A stretch of 11,004 nucleotides of DNA, from NCBI GenBank assembly GCA_003024985.2, contig PXIH01S0044683.1; one strand, written 5' to 3'. The stretch comes from Euperipatoides rowelli (taxonomy: Eukaryota; Onychophora; Udeonychophora; Euonychophora; Peripatopsidae). The notes beneath the pieces were generated by a model. The model worked only from the letters and a program-made list of their open reading frames with translations, was not told the DNA's origin and searched no databases. Each line of letters starts with the position of its first letter. The first letter of the stretch is position 1. The translations under genes and the position numbers were made by a program. Below, one piece after another: positions 1 to 8,275 of the stretch.

Positions 1-1070
1 CTATTTTGTCATCAAATTAATCTCAGACCCAAAAAAAATGTGGACTCTTCAAATTGTAATTTCAGACTGAGAATAGCAATAGTCTTAATTTTATCTTTAA
101 ATAAATTTTTTTTTATGCATTTAAATTTATTTTTTTCCAGTGGAGTTTTTTTTTATAGTAATTATCTTTGAAAATCATTAATAAAAAAATAAATAATAAA
201 AATCCGTTACATTTGACCTTTAATCGTTCTGGGGTAAAATGGAAGGCACTCTTGTTCAGCACCATACTAATAATGTACCTTAGATTTACAACAATGTATT
301 GCAAAACTGCCCAGGTGACTTGTTTGCCTAGAATCAGAATTCTTTAAAAGACTGTTTTTCAAAATGGCACACTTATTTGATTTACCTGAAAACACTCTCC
401 TTATCCTTAGATGAGGTAAAAACTAGGAGGCACAGTTGCATGGCACAGCATGGATTTCTTTCAATGTAATCAAAAAGTTTAAGTGTGGTGACGGCGCACT
501 TTACCTCCCTTAAATAGCAGACAAATAAAGGTGGCCAGCACATTTTTTTTGGTGGGGCGCCTTTTGGTGGCATTCTACAGTAATTAACTTTTAAAAAAAT
601 ATAAGTTCTTTAAGAGCTAATAACAAAAAATAAATTTTATATTATTAAATATAGATTTAACAATAATTTGTAAATTATGATGCAGAGTGGACTTTCCCTG
701 TAATGTGCAATTAATTTTTTTTTAAAGTTCATTTTGTTACCGTACTTTTATTGAATTATATTCTAGTTCTTATCACTGCATGTATTATATTTATTACCGT
801 AAATTAATTTTATTGCTTATCAATCAAGGTGTTATTTTTATTGTTCATTTAATTATCAATTAACAATCAAGGTAATTTGCAGTCAGCGCCATAGATTATG
901 ACAAACACATTGGTTTGGCATGGATTAATATTATGCTCATGACAGTTGACAGATGTTCCAGACTTGCTTATAGCAAACAAAAAAAAAAAAAAAAAACTTT
1001 CAAAAAATTTATAATGGCAGAAGAATTTGTCAACTTTCTTCAGTCAAAAGATTCAAATTAGATATTTCAG
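1..1070. other. AT-rich non-coding stretch left of the LINE
   Basis: This is mostly AT-rich DNA with T and A runs, including A18 at 979-996. TACCGTA occurs at 738-744 and 795-801. The only patch of different character is about 420-570, near 45% GC, with GGTGGGGCGCC. A minus-strand frame of 63 codons there ends at CAG followed by GTAAAT (donor at 384-385); I do not recognise its product. Nothing else is supported. Confidence 0.6.
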
Positions 1071-1237
1071 GTATTTATTAACAACAATCAATAATTACAA
1101 AAGATAGTAAAATTTGAATAGTGGCCTAGCCCCATAGGATATGGCCACTATTTACATAAAATATAGATTGAATGGTATATTTAAGACATGTAATATTCTA
1201 TTAACATTATACATAGTACAAATTCAACAATAAATTA
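1071..1237 (-). other. LINE 3' untranslated region with polyadenylation-type signal
   Basis: About 165 nt follow the C-terminal stop on the minus strand. They contain the stem-loop described separately and end with AATAAA at 1074-1079. No long A tail follows. The 3' limit is placed by the AATAAA and could be off by tens of bases because no target-site duplication is visible. Confidence 0.55.
1117..1152 (-). other. Perfect 10-bp stem-loop in LINE 3' UTR
   Basis: AATAGTGGCC at 1117-1126 is the exact reverse complement of GGCCACTATT at 1143-1152, with a 16-nt loop between. The stem sits 37 nt from the AATAAA. Several CR1/L2-group LINEs (UnaL2 is the known case) carry a 3' stem-loop that their RT recognises when starting reverse transcription. 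This hairpin is in the right place for that role; the function is inferred. Confidence 0.7.
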
Positions 1238-1983
1238 TTATATATCGTTAAGAAGTTTAATGAATGCAGGAATAGCTGAAGATGCATATAGATTCGTTCT
1301 AACAAATGGCACATATAACTTTTTTTATCCTCTCATATTAATCCCGTTATAATTACTTCTCTTTACAGGTGCACTATCACTGAACTTAAGTACCAAAAAA
1401 AATCACTAGGAAACCTTATAGAGGCTTCTTCTCTACATTTAGATAATATCTGTATTTTCAAGGCCTCCAAAGCGTGAGAGTAACTTATATAGTATTTTCC
1501 CATTCCACAAATTCTTTTTTGCAATTTTTCTAACGTAATTATTTGGGTATTTGTTAGTGCCGAGTGCCAGACGTAGCTAACATACTCAAAACACGGTCTA
1601 ATATAATAGGCAACATACAGTATATTAGTTTAAGAGTTACAAGGTCTGCCCCTAATCTCTTTAATCTGTACATGATAATCTTTTGTGCACCTTATTACAT
1701 ATATTAATTTGATCATTCCATTTGAAGTTATCTTGTATTTCCACATCAATTATTAATGCATGATTCGCAACTCCTATAAGTGAGTTATCTATGTAAAGTT
1801 CCAAATCAATGCTACTTCTCGAGAAATTATGCAACATTGTACATGTTTTGGTAGGGTTTAGAATCATGCCACATTCCTTGGAGTCAATTTTAATAACAAG
1901 TGCTTTCTGGGTAAACGATTCTATATTCTCTTTCGATCCAACACAGACAACCGTCATGTCATCGACAAATATGAACCTGTATC
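1238..1983 (-). pseudogene. LINE reverse transcriptase motif C and C-terminal domain, broken
   Basis: Immediately after the MITE junction the frame reads RYRFIFVDDMTVVCV; FVDD at 1958-1969 is RT motif C with both catalytic Asp residues. GMILNPTKTC and LIIDVEIQDNFKWNDQI follow, as in CR1/L2-type RT thumb regions. A frameshift near 1670 moves to MYRLKRLGADLVTLKLIYC, and one near 1600 moves to YIRPCFEYVSYVWHSALTN and LEKLQKRICGM, the typical LINE C-terminal segment. This continues to ALEALKIQILSKCREEASIRF. Further indels around 1320-1410 lead to LYVPFVRTNLYASSAIPAF, ending LLNDI at stop TAA 1238-1240, followed by a second TAA. The long frame open from 2149 begins inside the MITE, so its first 55 or so residues are not LINE protein. 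Confidence 0.88.
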
Positions 1984-1986
1984 TTA

Positions 1987-2483
1987 GGGGATGTCCATAA
2001 ATTACATCAGGGAGTAGGGGATGGGAGGGTTCAAATGAATATGCTGACATGTGATGATGAGGGGGAGGGGGTTCCCAGAAATGTGATGTCACATCATTTT
2101 TCCTAAAAATTAAATAAATTGTCTGAATATTTATTTGAATGAAATTCATACAAAACTTTTGTGTACCTTATCTATTAAAGAAGGCTAAAAGACTTTTCAA
2201 ATAGGCTTGACATACCTGTATTTTTATTGGAATCGAGTACTCCCTTTAACCCCTTTTTGGGAACTGAGTAAAAATCGAATCTACAATAAAAAAAAAACTA
2301 AGCTACCGTAGTTAATTTATAGATATGTTTTTTTAAATTATATATAGGGGGGTACAGCATTGTGTAACAAGTTGTGATAAGGGTGGGGGGGGGGGGGTAA
2401 AGCATTGTGTGACAAGTTGTGATAAGGGGGGGGGGGGGTCAAAATTATGAAATAATTGTGTGATGTAATTTATGGACGACTCC
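1987..2483. mobile_element. 497-bp MITE (Harbinger-like) inserted in the LINE RT domain
   Basis: GTCCATAAATTACATCA at 1993-2009 recurs exactly inverted at 2461-2477. Imperfect extensions (GGGGAT and GGAGTC) reach the element ends. TTA occurs on both outer sides (1984-1986 and 2484-2486), a 3-bp TTA target duplication as made by PIF/Harbinger transposases. Removing element plus one TTA (500 bp) joins ...ARGI to RYRF... in frame directly before FVDD, which independently proves the boundaries. The element has no transposase coding capacity, so it is non-autonomous. It contains a 45-bp tandem repeat with G tracts, plus the short palindrome ATGTGA-TG-TCACAT at 2081-2094. Superfamily assignment rests on the duplication length and G-rich ends only; other superfamilies are possible. 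It inserted after the LINE. Confidence 0.88.
2356..2438. repeat. Two-copy 45-bp tandem repeat with G13 tracts inside the MITE
   Basis: The unit beginning AGCATTGTGT starts at 2356 and again at 2401. The copies differ by one base in the first 28 (aACAAG versus gACAAG) and each ends in a run of 13 G (2385-2397 and 2426-2438). The second unit is cut short before the right terminus. Long G tracts in a window this AT-rich are striking, and could be length-unstable or error-prone in sequencing. Confidence 0.9.
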
Positions 2484-3606
2484 TTATCCCTCTAGCAATA
2501 TTGTTAGTAGTAACAGTGAAAATCAATCCGCTAAGGACAGATATTGGGGAACCCCATTCTTGCAAAAATAGCTAATTTTTTTATCACATTCCGAAAGCAT
2601 AACTTGGGATCTTTCGGTTAAAAATGAGGCCAACTAGCATACAACATTTGGAGATGTTGACATGTCAATTAATGTCTTAATGAACAAGTTATGGTTAATA
2701 GTTGAACGCTTTGTTGAAGTCGGATATAATTGAGGTCACTCTATTATTGGGGTTTTCTAATTCACTTAAAACACAGTCAACATATTTTACCAGATATTGA
2801 CCCATAGACCTGCCTCCCATTCCTCCGAATTGTTGTGGATCAATCAGTTCACCAATCTCCTTCATCAATATGGACATAATATGCTTTTCACATATCTTGG
2901 ATAGTGCTGATGAAATAGACAGTGGCCTAACCTGACTTGGATTTATTGGTAGCTTGACTTTAGGGATTGTATCAAGATTTCCCTTTTCCAAACAATTGGG
3001 CACACACACTCCTTCAATGCTAGATTAATAATTTTAGTGACTGGGTTACACAACACCATTGCAAGTCATGAAGTACAAATAAAGGATTACCATCAGCTGG
3101 AGAATATTTATTTTTATTTAGACTCATTAAATGTTCAGCCACCCACATTTTCTCAACAGGTGGATTAGGCAATCCAGGCAGAAATGCAGGCATGTTTTCC
3201 ATTCAAAGTTCACACAAGGAATTAGCAATATTCTTAAAGAAATCACCTATCTCCAATCTCCATGGCTGATTGATCAATGTTCATATTTGGGACTTGGATA
3301 TTTTTACGACTAGTAATTCTTCCTGTATATTTCACTTCTAACTCTGTCAAATTCACTCGCCTTAGCCTCAATCACCAACTTCTTTATTCTATTTATTCAA
3401 TATATTTTAAATCAACTCTCCCGTAATACCTTTATTAAACAGGTCATTTTATTATTATTATTTCACAATCAATTTTATTATTTATACCATAAATGATCAT
3501 AGGGAAACTCTCTTCATATAAGTAGACAAGTGTGTCCATAAATTTTTCAGCGATTATATCAATATTATTTATATTAAGTATTTCATCCCAGTTGTACGTT
3601 ACAAGT
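2484..3606 (-). pseudogene. LINE ORF2 linker and first half of reverse transcriptase, broken
   Basis: Several frames must be combined. The linker is recognisable from NRIKKLVIEAKASEFDRVR (about 3340-3400) and GDFFKNIANSLCEL (about 3208-3250). In the frame ending at 3020, LPGLPNPPVEKMWVAEHL and SLNKNKYSPADG correspond to the pre-palm segment that usually reads 'ln..KS.GPD'. A frameshift near 3050 leads to VTKIINLALKE; another near 2985 leads to the frame with RPLSISSALSKICEKHIM and ending SDFNKAFNY at 2698. The catalytic Asp of RT motif A is codon 2719-2721. The usual KAFD is KAFN here. Past the TAA at 2695-2697 a shifted frame gives INHNLFIKTLIDMS, then GVPQ (RT motif B region), another shift, and LSGLIFTVTTNNIARGI, which stops at the MITE junction. 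The order and spacing are as expected for a LINE RT. Confidence 0.88.
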
Positions 3607-4588
3607 TTAAGACCAAGCCGGTCTATTAGACCTCCTTTTAGGTCTGCAACTAAAATCTTCTTTCGAGCTCATATAGTAAAAGTAGTTCTGTGGCTGCAGG
3701 ATAACCAAGTTGTGATCTGAATTAGCCAATGGAGCCTGTATGGTACATTTAAACTTAATAAAACCATTATAACATTTGTCAAGTATTCTATTTTCTCTAG
3801 TTGGATATAAGTCTTTAATATTTTTATAGCATCATTTTTAGGTCATTAAAGTCACCTAAAACTATATTAACCTATGAGTTAATAACAAATAGTCTATTAA
3901 TCTCCGATGCTATGTAATCCATAGTATTATCAGCAAAATATTTTTTTAGTGGAGAATATAACACTATTATGCCCATCCAAGGTATTTCTCTTGGCATATA
4001 ATTAGGTTTCACTATAACTGTTATAACTTATCTTTCCTTATTCAGCGGAGTCACGACAGACAACACTGTTATTTTATTCTCGACGTAAAAAGATACCCCA
4101 CCTCCACAAATTCTATCACTTCTTAATCTAGGACAATGAAAACTATTAAAGCCAGGGTTCCTAAATGCTTCAATATCAACATGTTTTATCCATGTTTCGG
4201 TAAAAACAGCGATCTGCGGTTTAGTTTCAATTAATCGTGCTTGAATAACATCAAATTTATTGTACATGGATCGTGTGTTTGTCATAATTATCTTTGGTAA
4301 TGCATATATATTGAACAGTTTTTTTCTCGATTACGACAAGGTTATTTTCTCTAGCACTATTTCGCCTAATGATTTTTGTCAAACGTTAGTCAAGCTAACA
4401 ACATTAATGTATTTTACTTTTCTATCCTTGTCTCTATTATGTCCTGCTCTTGTACCTCTCTTGACGCTTGTATCCCTGAAAATATTTGAGTCTTTGAGTA
4501 ATATTATTACACTTTCTTCGAGAATTTGAGCTCTCTTAAAATATCTAAACAAACGTAAATCGCCAGATGTGTATTTTCTAGGCCTCAT
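3607..4588 (-). pseudogene. LINE ORF2 N-terminus and AP-type endonuclease domain, broken
   Basis: The frame from the likely start Met (codon at 4586-4588, MRPRKYTSG) runs into the endonuclease with stops at 4379-4381 (TGA), 4331-4333 (TAA), 4028-4030 (TAA) and 3872-3874 (TAG). A frameshift near 3840-3830 follows, and the frame then ends at TAA 3607-3609. Visible endonuclease motifs in order are MTNTRSMYNKFD (N-terminal strand), FTETW with the catalytic-type Glu codon at 4196-4198, RICGGGVSFYV, LYSP, LGDFND at about 3842-3858, YPTRENRILDKCY, and SDHNLVIL with SDH at 3712-3720. Together these are the metal-binding and catalytic landmarks of the APE-like endonucleases of LINEs. Upstream, a basic stretch (KRGTRAG) typical of the region before this domain is present. 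All key residues survive, so damage is by stops and indels rather than active-site loss. Confidence 0.9.
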
Positions 4589-4627
4589 CTCTCGTTGTCT
4601 GTATCCAAATGACCAAACAATAATCAC

Positions 4628-5428
4628 TATTGCTTTCAGATATCACAAATCAATCATAATCAATAATACTAATCCATGCATTCATCATGTCATGAAACAT
4701 CACAATAACAAAGTTATAGACAAACAATGCAATAAATCTGCCAAACAAAACTATTATCACTAACCAATTGGGAAAGAAATGAAATAATGGGGAGAGGTGT
4801 ACAGACTCTAATCACATCCTACAGATTGCTCAAGGTTAAATTAAAAAAAAAAAAAAAGATTTTATGTACTAGTAGTGCTGTGATCATTTTCTAGTTTCCA
4901 ACATAATAGCAACCAAAATTATTGTTTAAATACTTTATTAGTCAATAAACCATTAATTTTAAAACAAACTCATTTTAACATTTTATTTTAAATATACTGT
5001 AGCCTATATTCGGTAAACTTTGGTAATTTTATCATTATCGGTAACCGAAAAAAATTACATTAACTGATTATTGAATCGCTAATATCTGTAAAATATTCAA
5101 CACTAGTAATTTCATCTGCATAAGTAATGCCTGACTGGGAGTCTACTACTTTTTTTATTATGCATATTATGAAGAAACCAATGTCACCCAGTTTAGGTTT
5201 AACGTTTACAAGTGGTGTATCGTTAATGGTGGCTAGACATGCTTTATGTTTGTTTACTGTACTATCGGTAAGTTGCTCTTTTTATTACTTATCTTGTTTT
5301 GTTATTAATCCATGTTTGTCCAAACTGGACAGTTTATTAATATAACTGCATTATTTCAAAATTTGAAAGCTCCATTTTCCATATTCCTTTCTTTGTTTAG
5401 CATTGTATAAGGCCTACACTATAAAGTT
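4628..5428. other. AT-rich stretch upstream of the LINE, no supported gene
   Basis: The first part (4628 to about 4790) may be the LINE 5' untranslated region, but no boundary is visible. There is an A15 run at 4843-4857 and a small inverted pair TTCGGT/ACCGAA at 5009-5014 and 5044-5049. On the plus strand a frame from ATG 5127 reaches TCG followed by GTAAGT at 5268, a strong donor-like site, but the 47-residue peptide is not recognised. Confidence 0.5.
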
Positions 5429-5480
5429 GAGCCTGAACAGGGACTCACAGCCTAGACCGTTAGGTTAAAAGTCTAATGCT
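5429..5480 (-). pseudogene. tRNA-Lys(UUU)-like fragment, 3' two-thirds
   Basis: On the minus strand, AGCATTAGACTTTTAA then CTAACGGTC, AGTCCCTGTTC and AGGC match the anticodon arm, variable loop, T arm and 3' acceptor side of eukaryotic tRNA-Lys(UUU), compared from memory. Roughly 43 of 51 positions agree. The anticodon loop CTTTTAA carries anticodon TTT. One base pair in the anticodon stem is lost (A against C) and the B-box region is altered (GCTGTGAGTCC), so the Pol III promoter is probably dead. The D arm and 5' acceptor half are absent: the sequence before AGCATTAGAC does not match. It could be a truncated tRNA pseudogene or the head of a tRNA-Lys-derived SINE whose body would lie below 5429. 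The match is far longer than an 18-nt retroviral-type primer-binding site. Confidence 0.6.
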
Positions 5481-6916
5481 GTTGTAATTCCTTCTTTGGA
5501 CTTAATTTAGTTGATGGTCATTCGCATAAGTTTTTTTTTTTTTTTGTAATTTGGTAAAAACAATTTTTTTGGCTAGTAAATTCTACTCTAGTTGTACGTA
5601 TCTCAATTCCATAAACTAAAAATTGTTCACTCCTCTAGAGTTAGACTACAAATGAGTCAGCAAATACGAGACAGTAAAGCTGAAATTTTAATTATCGAAA
5701 TTCAATAAAACCACCAATTTTCAAGATATTTTAATATTTTTTTTTTATACGATTTAGTTGTATTGCTCTCTTAACTATAGTTATTAGTTGTGTATTTAAA
5801 TTGTGTTTTTTGGCTTTATGAACAAATTTCATATATGTCATTCATTCTGTCATATGCAATATTAAAAAAAAATCTAATAATTTAGACATTTGACAAAAAT
5901 ATTCTGAAATCTACAACAGCAAGTTCGTTCTTTTGATTAAAGTTAGAAACCCCGCTGCGAAAATAATCTCATCAAACAAAAGAAGAGTTGTCTGTTTTCA
6001 AATTGTGGGTGGTCTACTTAGATCCAGTTTGAATTGGTTTATCTACATGTCACTATTCCAAATGTTTTAGCCATTATATTCAACACCCGCTAATTTAATT
6101 CAATTTAATTTATGAATGGCTTTTTTGTTTACGTCATTCTTCTCTTAATTAGTTTTACTTCTTTCAAAGTGATCAGGATTTAATGATTAGATTGTGGAAA
6201 TAAAAACACTTAACATGTGATCCGACCTGGCTATTAGGAAACTGAAATTTTTCAAACTATGCTAATCACCAAATTTTGGTATATCCAACTTGAAAGACAA
6301 GAAGCTTCCTTCACTCTTAAACTAAACCTTCAACCGGATAACATTGTTGATTTTAGCTGCATACTTTGTGTCGGTCTACTAAACTTAATTATGCTCTATG
6401 TTAAAGTGTCCACTCAAGACAGTCAGATTGCAGCCTTTTGAGCTCAAAGGTTCTACGCTAAGTTGTCATAATGCAGATGTAATGAAGGAGAAAGGGTAAG
6501 CTGATCATACTAGTACTTTTTAATCGTAATGTCTCTAAAGAGTTGACAGTTGCTGAGATCCAGACCGAGCCTGTATTGAAGAAGATCGTGCAGAATTCCA
6601 GCAAGAGTCTTAACCAATTGATCTAATATTTACTAACCTGTAAAAAAAAGATGCTCTGCTGTTAAATTTGTCTATCTTAATTTGTCCAGTTCTGAATTGT
6701 TAAAGGACTTTGTGATAACAGCAAATATAAAATACTTAGACATTAATAAAAAATAAAAAAATACAAAATGCCAATATTTTCCTCAAACAAATGCTTCACA
6801 ATAAAAGTTTCTCTGCAGTGGTTAACAAAATTCCCAATCAAAAAAAAAAAAAAAAAAAAATTTTTAATATAATTTTATAACCCAGTATGTTAGTCTTATG
6901 GATGTGCATTAACTTG
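5481..6916. other. AT-rich stretch with no recognised gene
   Basis: Homopolymers T15 (5531-5545) and A21 (6840-6860) are present. A consensus AP-1-type word TGAGTCA lies at 5653-5659, which may be chance. A GC-richer patch near 6540-6620 contains a plus-strand frame open from 6486 to TAA 6624-6626. No other structure was found. Confidence 0.5.
6840..6860. repeat. Longest homopolymer of the window, A21
   Basis: A run of 21 A is followed directly by TTTTT. Other long runs are A18 (979-996), A15 (4843-4857) and T15 (5531-5545). None is attached to a recognisable retroposed sequence. Confidence 0.9.
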
Positions 6917-7213
6917 ATTTACTAATATTACGAAGAAACCAATCATATTTTCTATGGATCCCGATGTGTTAATTTTACTAACATTACAAATAAACCAATC
7001 CCATTTTTCATGGATCCCCGAAGTGATAATTTTACTACCGTAACATTATGAAAAATCAAATCTTGTGCTACTGGATATGCTGTTTTACTAACATTATTAA
7101 TATTCCTGTTCCTTGGATCATACAATTCTGGACACTAACATTATGAATACTTTACTTGCTATTTCTTGAAATTACAACTTAGATTTTATTAACATTATGA
7201 ATATAACAATCAG
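6917..7213. repeat. Decaying tandem repeat, about six units of 47-57 bp
   Basis: The phrase TTTACTAACATTA (variants TTTACTAATATTA, CACTAACATTA, TTTATTAACATTA) recurs at about 6918, 6974, 7031, 7084, 7131 and 7185. Units 1 and 2 also share AAACCAATC, a CATTTTTCATGGATCCC-like segment and a GTG.TAA end. Later units keep mainly the TTTACTAACATTA head and a partial TGGAT. Similarity falls from left to right, as in an old minisatellite with the freshest copies at its left end. Confidence 0.75.
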
Positions 7214-8030
7214 TAATATTTTTTTTATTTTATCGTTAAAGTTCAGAGAGCCAAACCTCAATATTTAAATTTTTTTACTAAAGAGCAAAAATCCATTATT
7301 TTTTTATTTTTTTTAAAACTATAAGGCCAAAACTCAATAATTGAGTGTTTTTTTATCTAAAGTTAAAAAGCCTAAAACTTTTTTTTATATTTTGTAGCTA
7401 CCTACTAAATTAAAACTTGTTTTTGCTTATTTAGCCTATGTTTTTATGTTAGCTACTTAGAGTAAACCACCATTTTTACCTAAATAAAGTAGCCTAATTT
7501 CAAAACGATCATGTTAAAATAATGTTATCTTGTACAAAAATAAAAAAATTTTTTATTCTTATTATTAATACAGTACCGTAAATGCCTTTAACCTAATCAT
7601 GTGCTTAAATCCATTTCCGATGTGTTGAAGACCTAAAAAAAACAACATTAATTTCCTTACATACAATTCAATACAAACTAAGCCTAATCTAGTTTTTTTT
7701 TAATTATTTTTAATTTTTTTTTATGTTTGTTTTATTTTGATCGTTTTACCTTCCTTTTCTGTGTTTTAGGTTTTTACATGAACATTAGGCTGAAAGTTAT
7801 ATCTATTCTTAATCTATAGTTGCCTAAGTATGTTTTTAAACGTATGAAAATATCAAGTACTGATAGCCTAAGTACATTTTAAAATGTACGGTATTTTATT
7901 AATTGTACTGTATATCCAAATTTTCATTATTGTATTTTTAAATTTAACAGAAATAAAAATCTGATTTTTGGTTTGTATGCCTATACTTTTATTATTGTAC
8001 TTTAAGTGTAGTCTATAAATAAGAAAACCA
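7214..8030. other. AT-rich non-coding stretch rich in TAGCCTA words
   Basis: No frame of note. TAGCCTA occurs at 7432, 7490 and 7864, and TACCGTA or its complement at 7574 and 7887. The 18-bp palindrome at 7872 is listed separately. Confidence 0.6.
7872..7889. repeat. 18-bp perfect palindrome
   Basis: GTACATTTTAAAATGTAC reads the same on both strands with no spacer. A palindrome this long is expected about 0.2 times in 11 kb at this base composition, so it may be chance. It directly follows a TAGCCTA and is directly followed by GTA, making TACGGTA at its right edge. Confidence 0.8.
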
Positions 8031-8275
8031 TCGCTGTAACTGCAAGTGGTCGTATGTCAAAAAATGATTTTTTTATAATTGGCTCATTTTATTTTTTAAC
8101 AGCCTACACAGGCTATCAAAATGTTGTAAGTCTGATTTTAATCCAAAGAAGTATAGCCTATAGCTAACTCCCAATTGTCATTTGTTATACCAGTAAATGG
8201 TTTCAAAAATTGATTTTTTTTTTGCTCTCCAGAAAAGTATGGATTTGGACATTCAACCGTTTGCAGTTACAGAGA
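8031..8275. repeat. 245-bp inverted-repeat element (MITE-like or foldback)
   Basis: The arm at 8031-8058 and the reverse complement of 8248-8275 agree at 23 of 28 positions, including the 12-base block CTGTAACTGCAA at 8034-8045. About 190 AT-rich bases separate them, including a smaller inverted pair AGGCTAT (8110-8116) and ATAGCCT (8153-8159). No coding capacity is visible. I found no convincing target-site duplication, so the exact ends and superfamily are open. Confidence 0.65.

Larger units (their letters stand above)
1071..4627 (-). mobile_element. Decayed CR1/L2-like non-LTR retrotransposon (LINE), interrupted by a MITE
   Basis: Read on the minus strand, this stretch holds the ordered parts of one LINE: a basic N-terminal segment, AP-type endonuclease, linker, reverse transcriptase, C-terminal tail and a short 3' UTR. 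Such elements nick target DNA with the endonuclease and copy their RNA in place (target-primed reverse transcription). Without the 497-bp insertion the ORF2-like region spans about 2.85 kb, or about 950 codons, which suits CR1/L2-type ORF2. Motif style (KRGTRAG before the endonuclease, YPTR..N.ILDKCY and SDHNLV at its end, FVDD in the RT) points to the CR1/L2/Jockey assemblage; the exact clade is inference. Many stops and frameshifts make it non-functional. The 3' end is placed near an AATAAA at 1074-1079. The 5' boundary is uncertain, no ORF1 was recognised, and no target-site duplication was found. Confidence 0.9.

Noticed and set aside
113-304. Minus-strand 63-residue frame
   Set aside because: Lys/Asn/Ile/Phe-rich, AT-driven translation with no motif or splice context.
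979-996. A18 run as the tail of a retroposed copy or of the LINE
   Set aside because: It is on the wrong strand for the minus-strand LINE, and no retroposed sequence or duplication flanks it.
1809-2000. Plus-strand 63-residue frame
   Set aside because: It is the complement of the LINE RT motif C region on the minus strand and has no features of its own.
3131-3313. Plus-strand 60-residue frame
   Set aside because: Antisense shadow of the LINE linker and RT start.
3532-3720. Plus-strand 62-residue frame
   Set aside because: Antisense shadow of the endonuclease C-terminus (SDH region).
4260-4529. Plus-strand 89-residue hydrophobic frame
   Set aside because: Antisense to the LINE N-terminal segment, whose minus-strand frame has clear family motifs; the hydrophobic look comes from complementing Lys/Asn-rich codons.
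4569-4763. Plus-strand 64-residue frame
   Set aside because: Overlaps the LINE 5' region; low-complexity, AT-driven composition and no motif.
1050-4800. Target-site duplication flanking the LINE
   Set aside because: Compared sequence beside the 3' end (around 1040-1075) with 4600-5100 and found no convincing direct repeat.
5429-5446. Retroviral or LTR-element primer-binding site (the + strand reads like a tRNA-Lys complement)
   Set aside because: The tRNA match continues through the anticodon arm, well past 18 nt, and no LTR or gag-pol remains are nearby.
5653-5659. AP-1 site TGAGTCA
   Set aside because: A single 7-base word in 11 kb with no promoter or gene nearby is not evidence of regulation.
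6259-6441. Plus-strand 60-residue frame
   Set aside because: No recognised family, no splice donor at its end, and surrounding composition unchanged; probably chance.
6917-7213. CRISPR-like array
   Set aside because: Units vary in length and decay throughout with no conserved repeat plus unique spacer pattern, and the DNA is eukaryotic.
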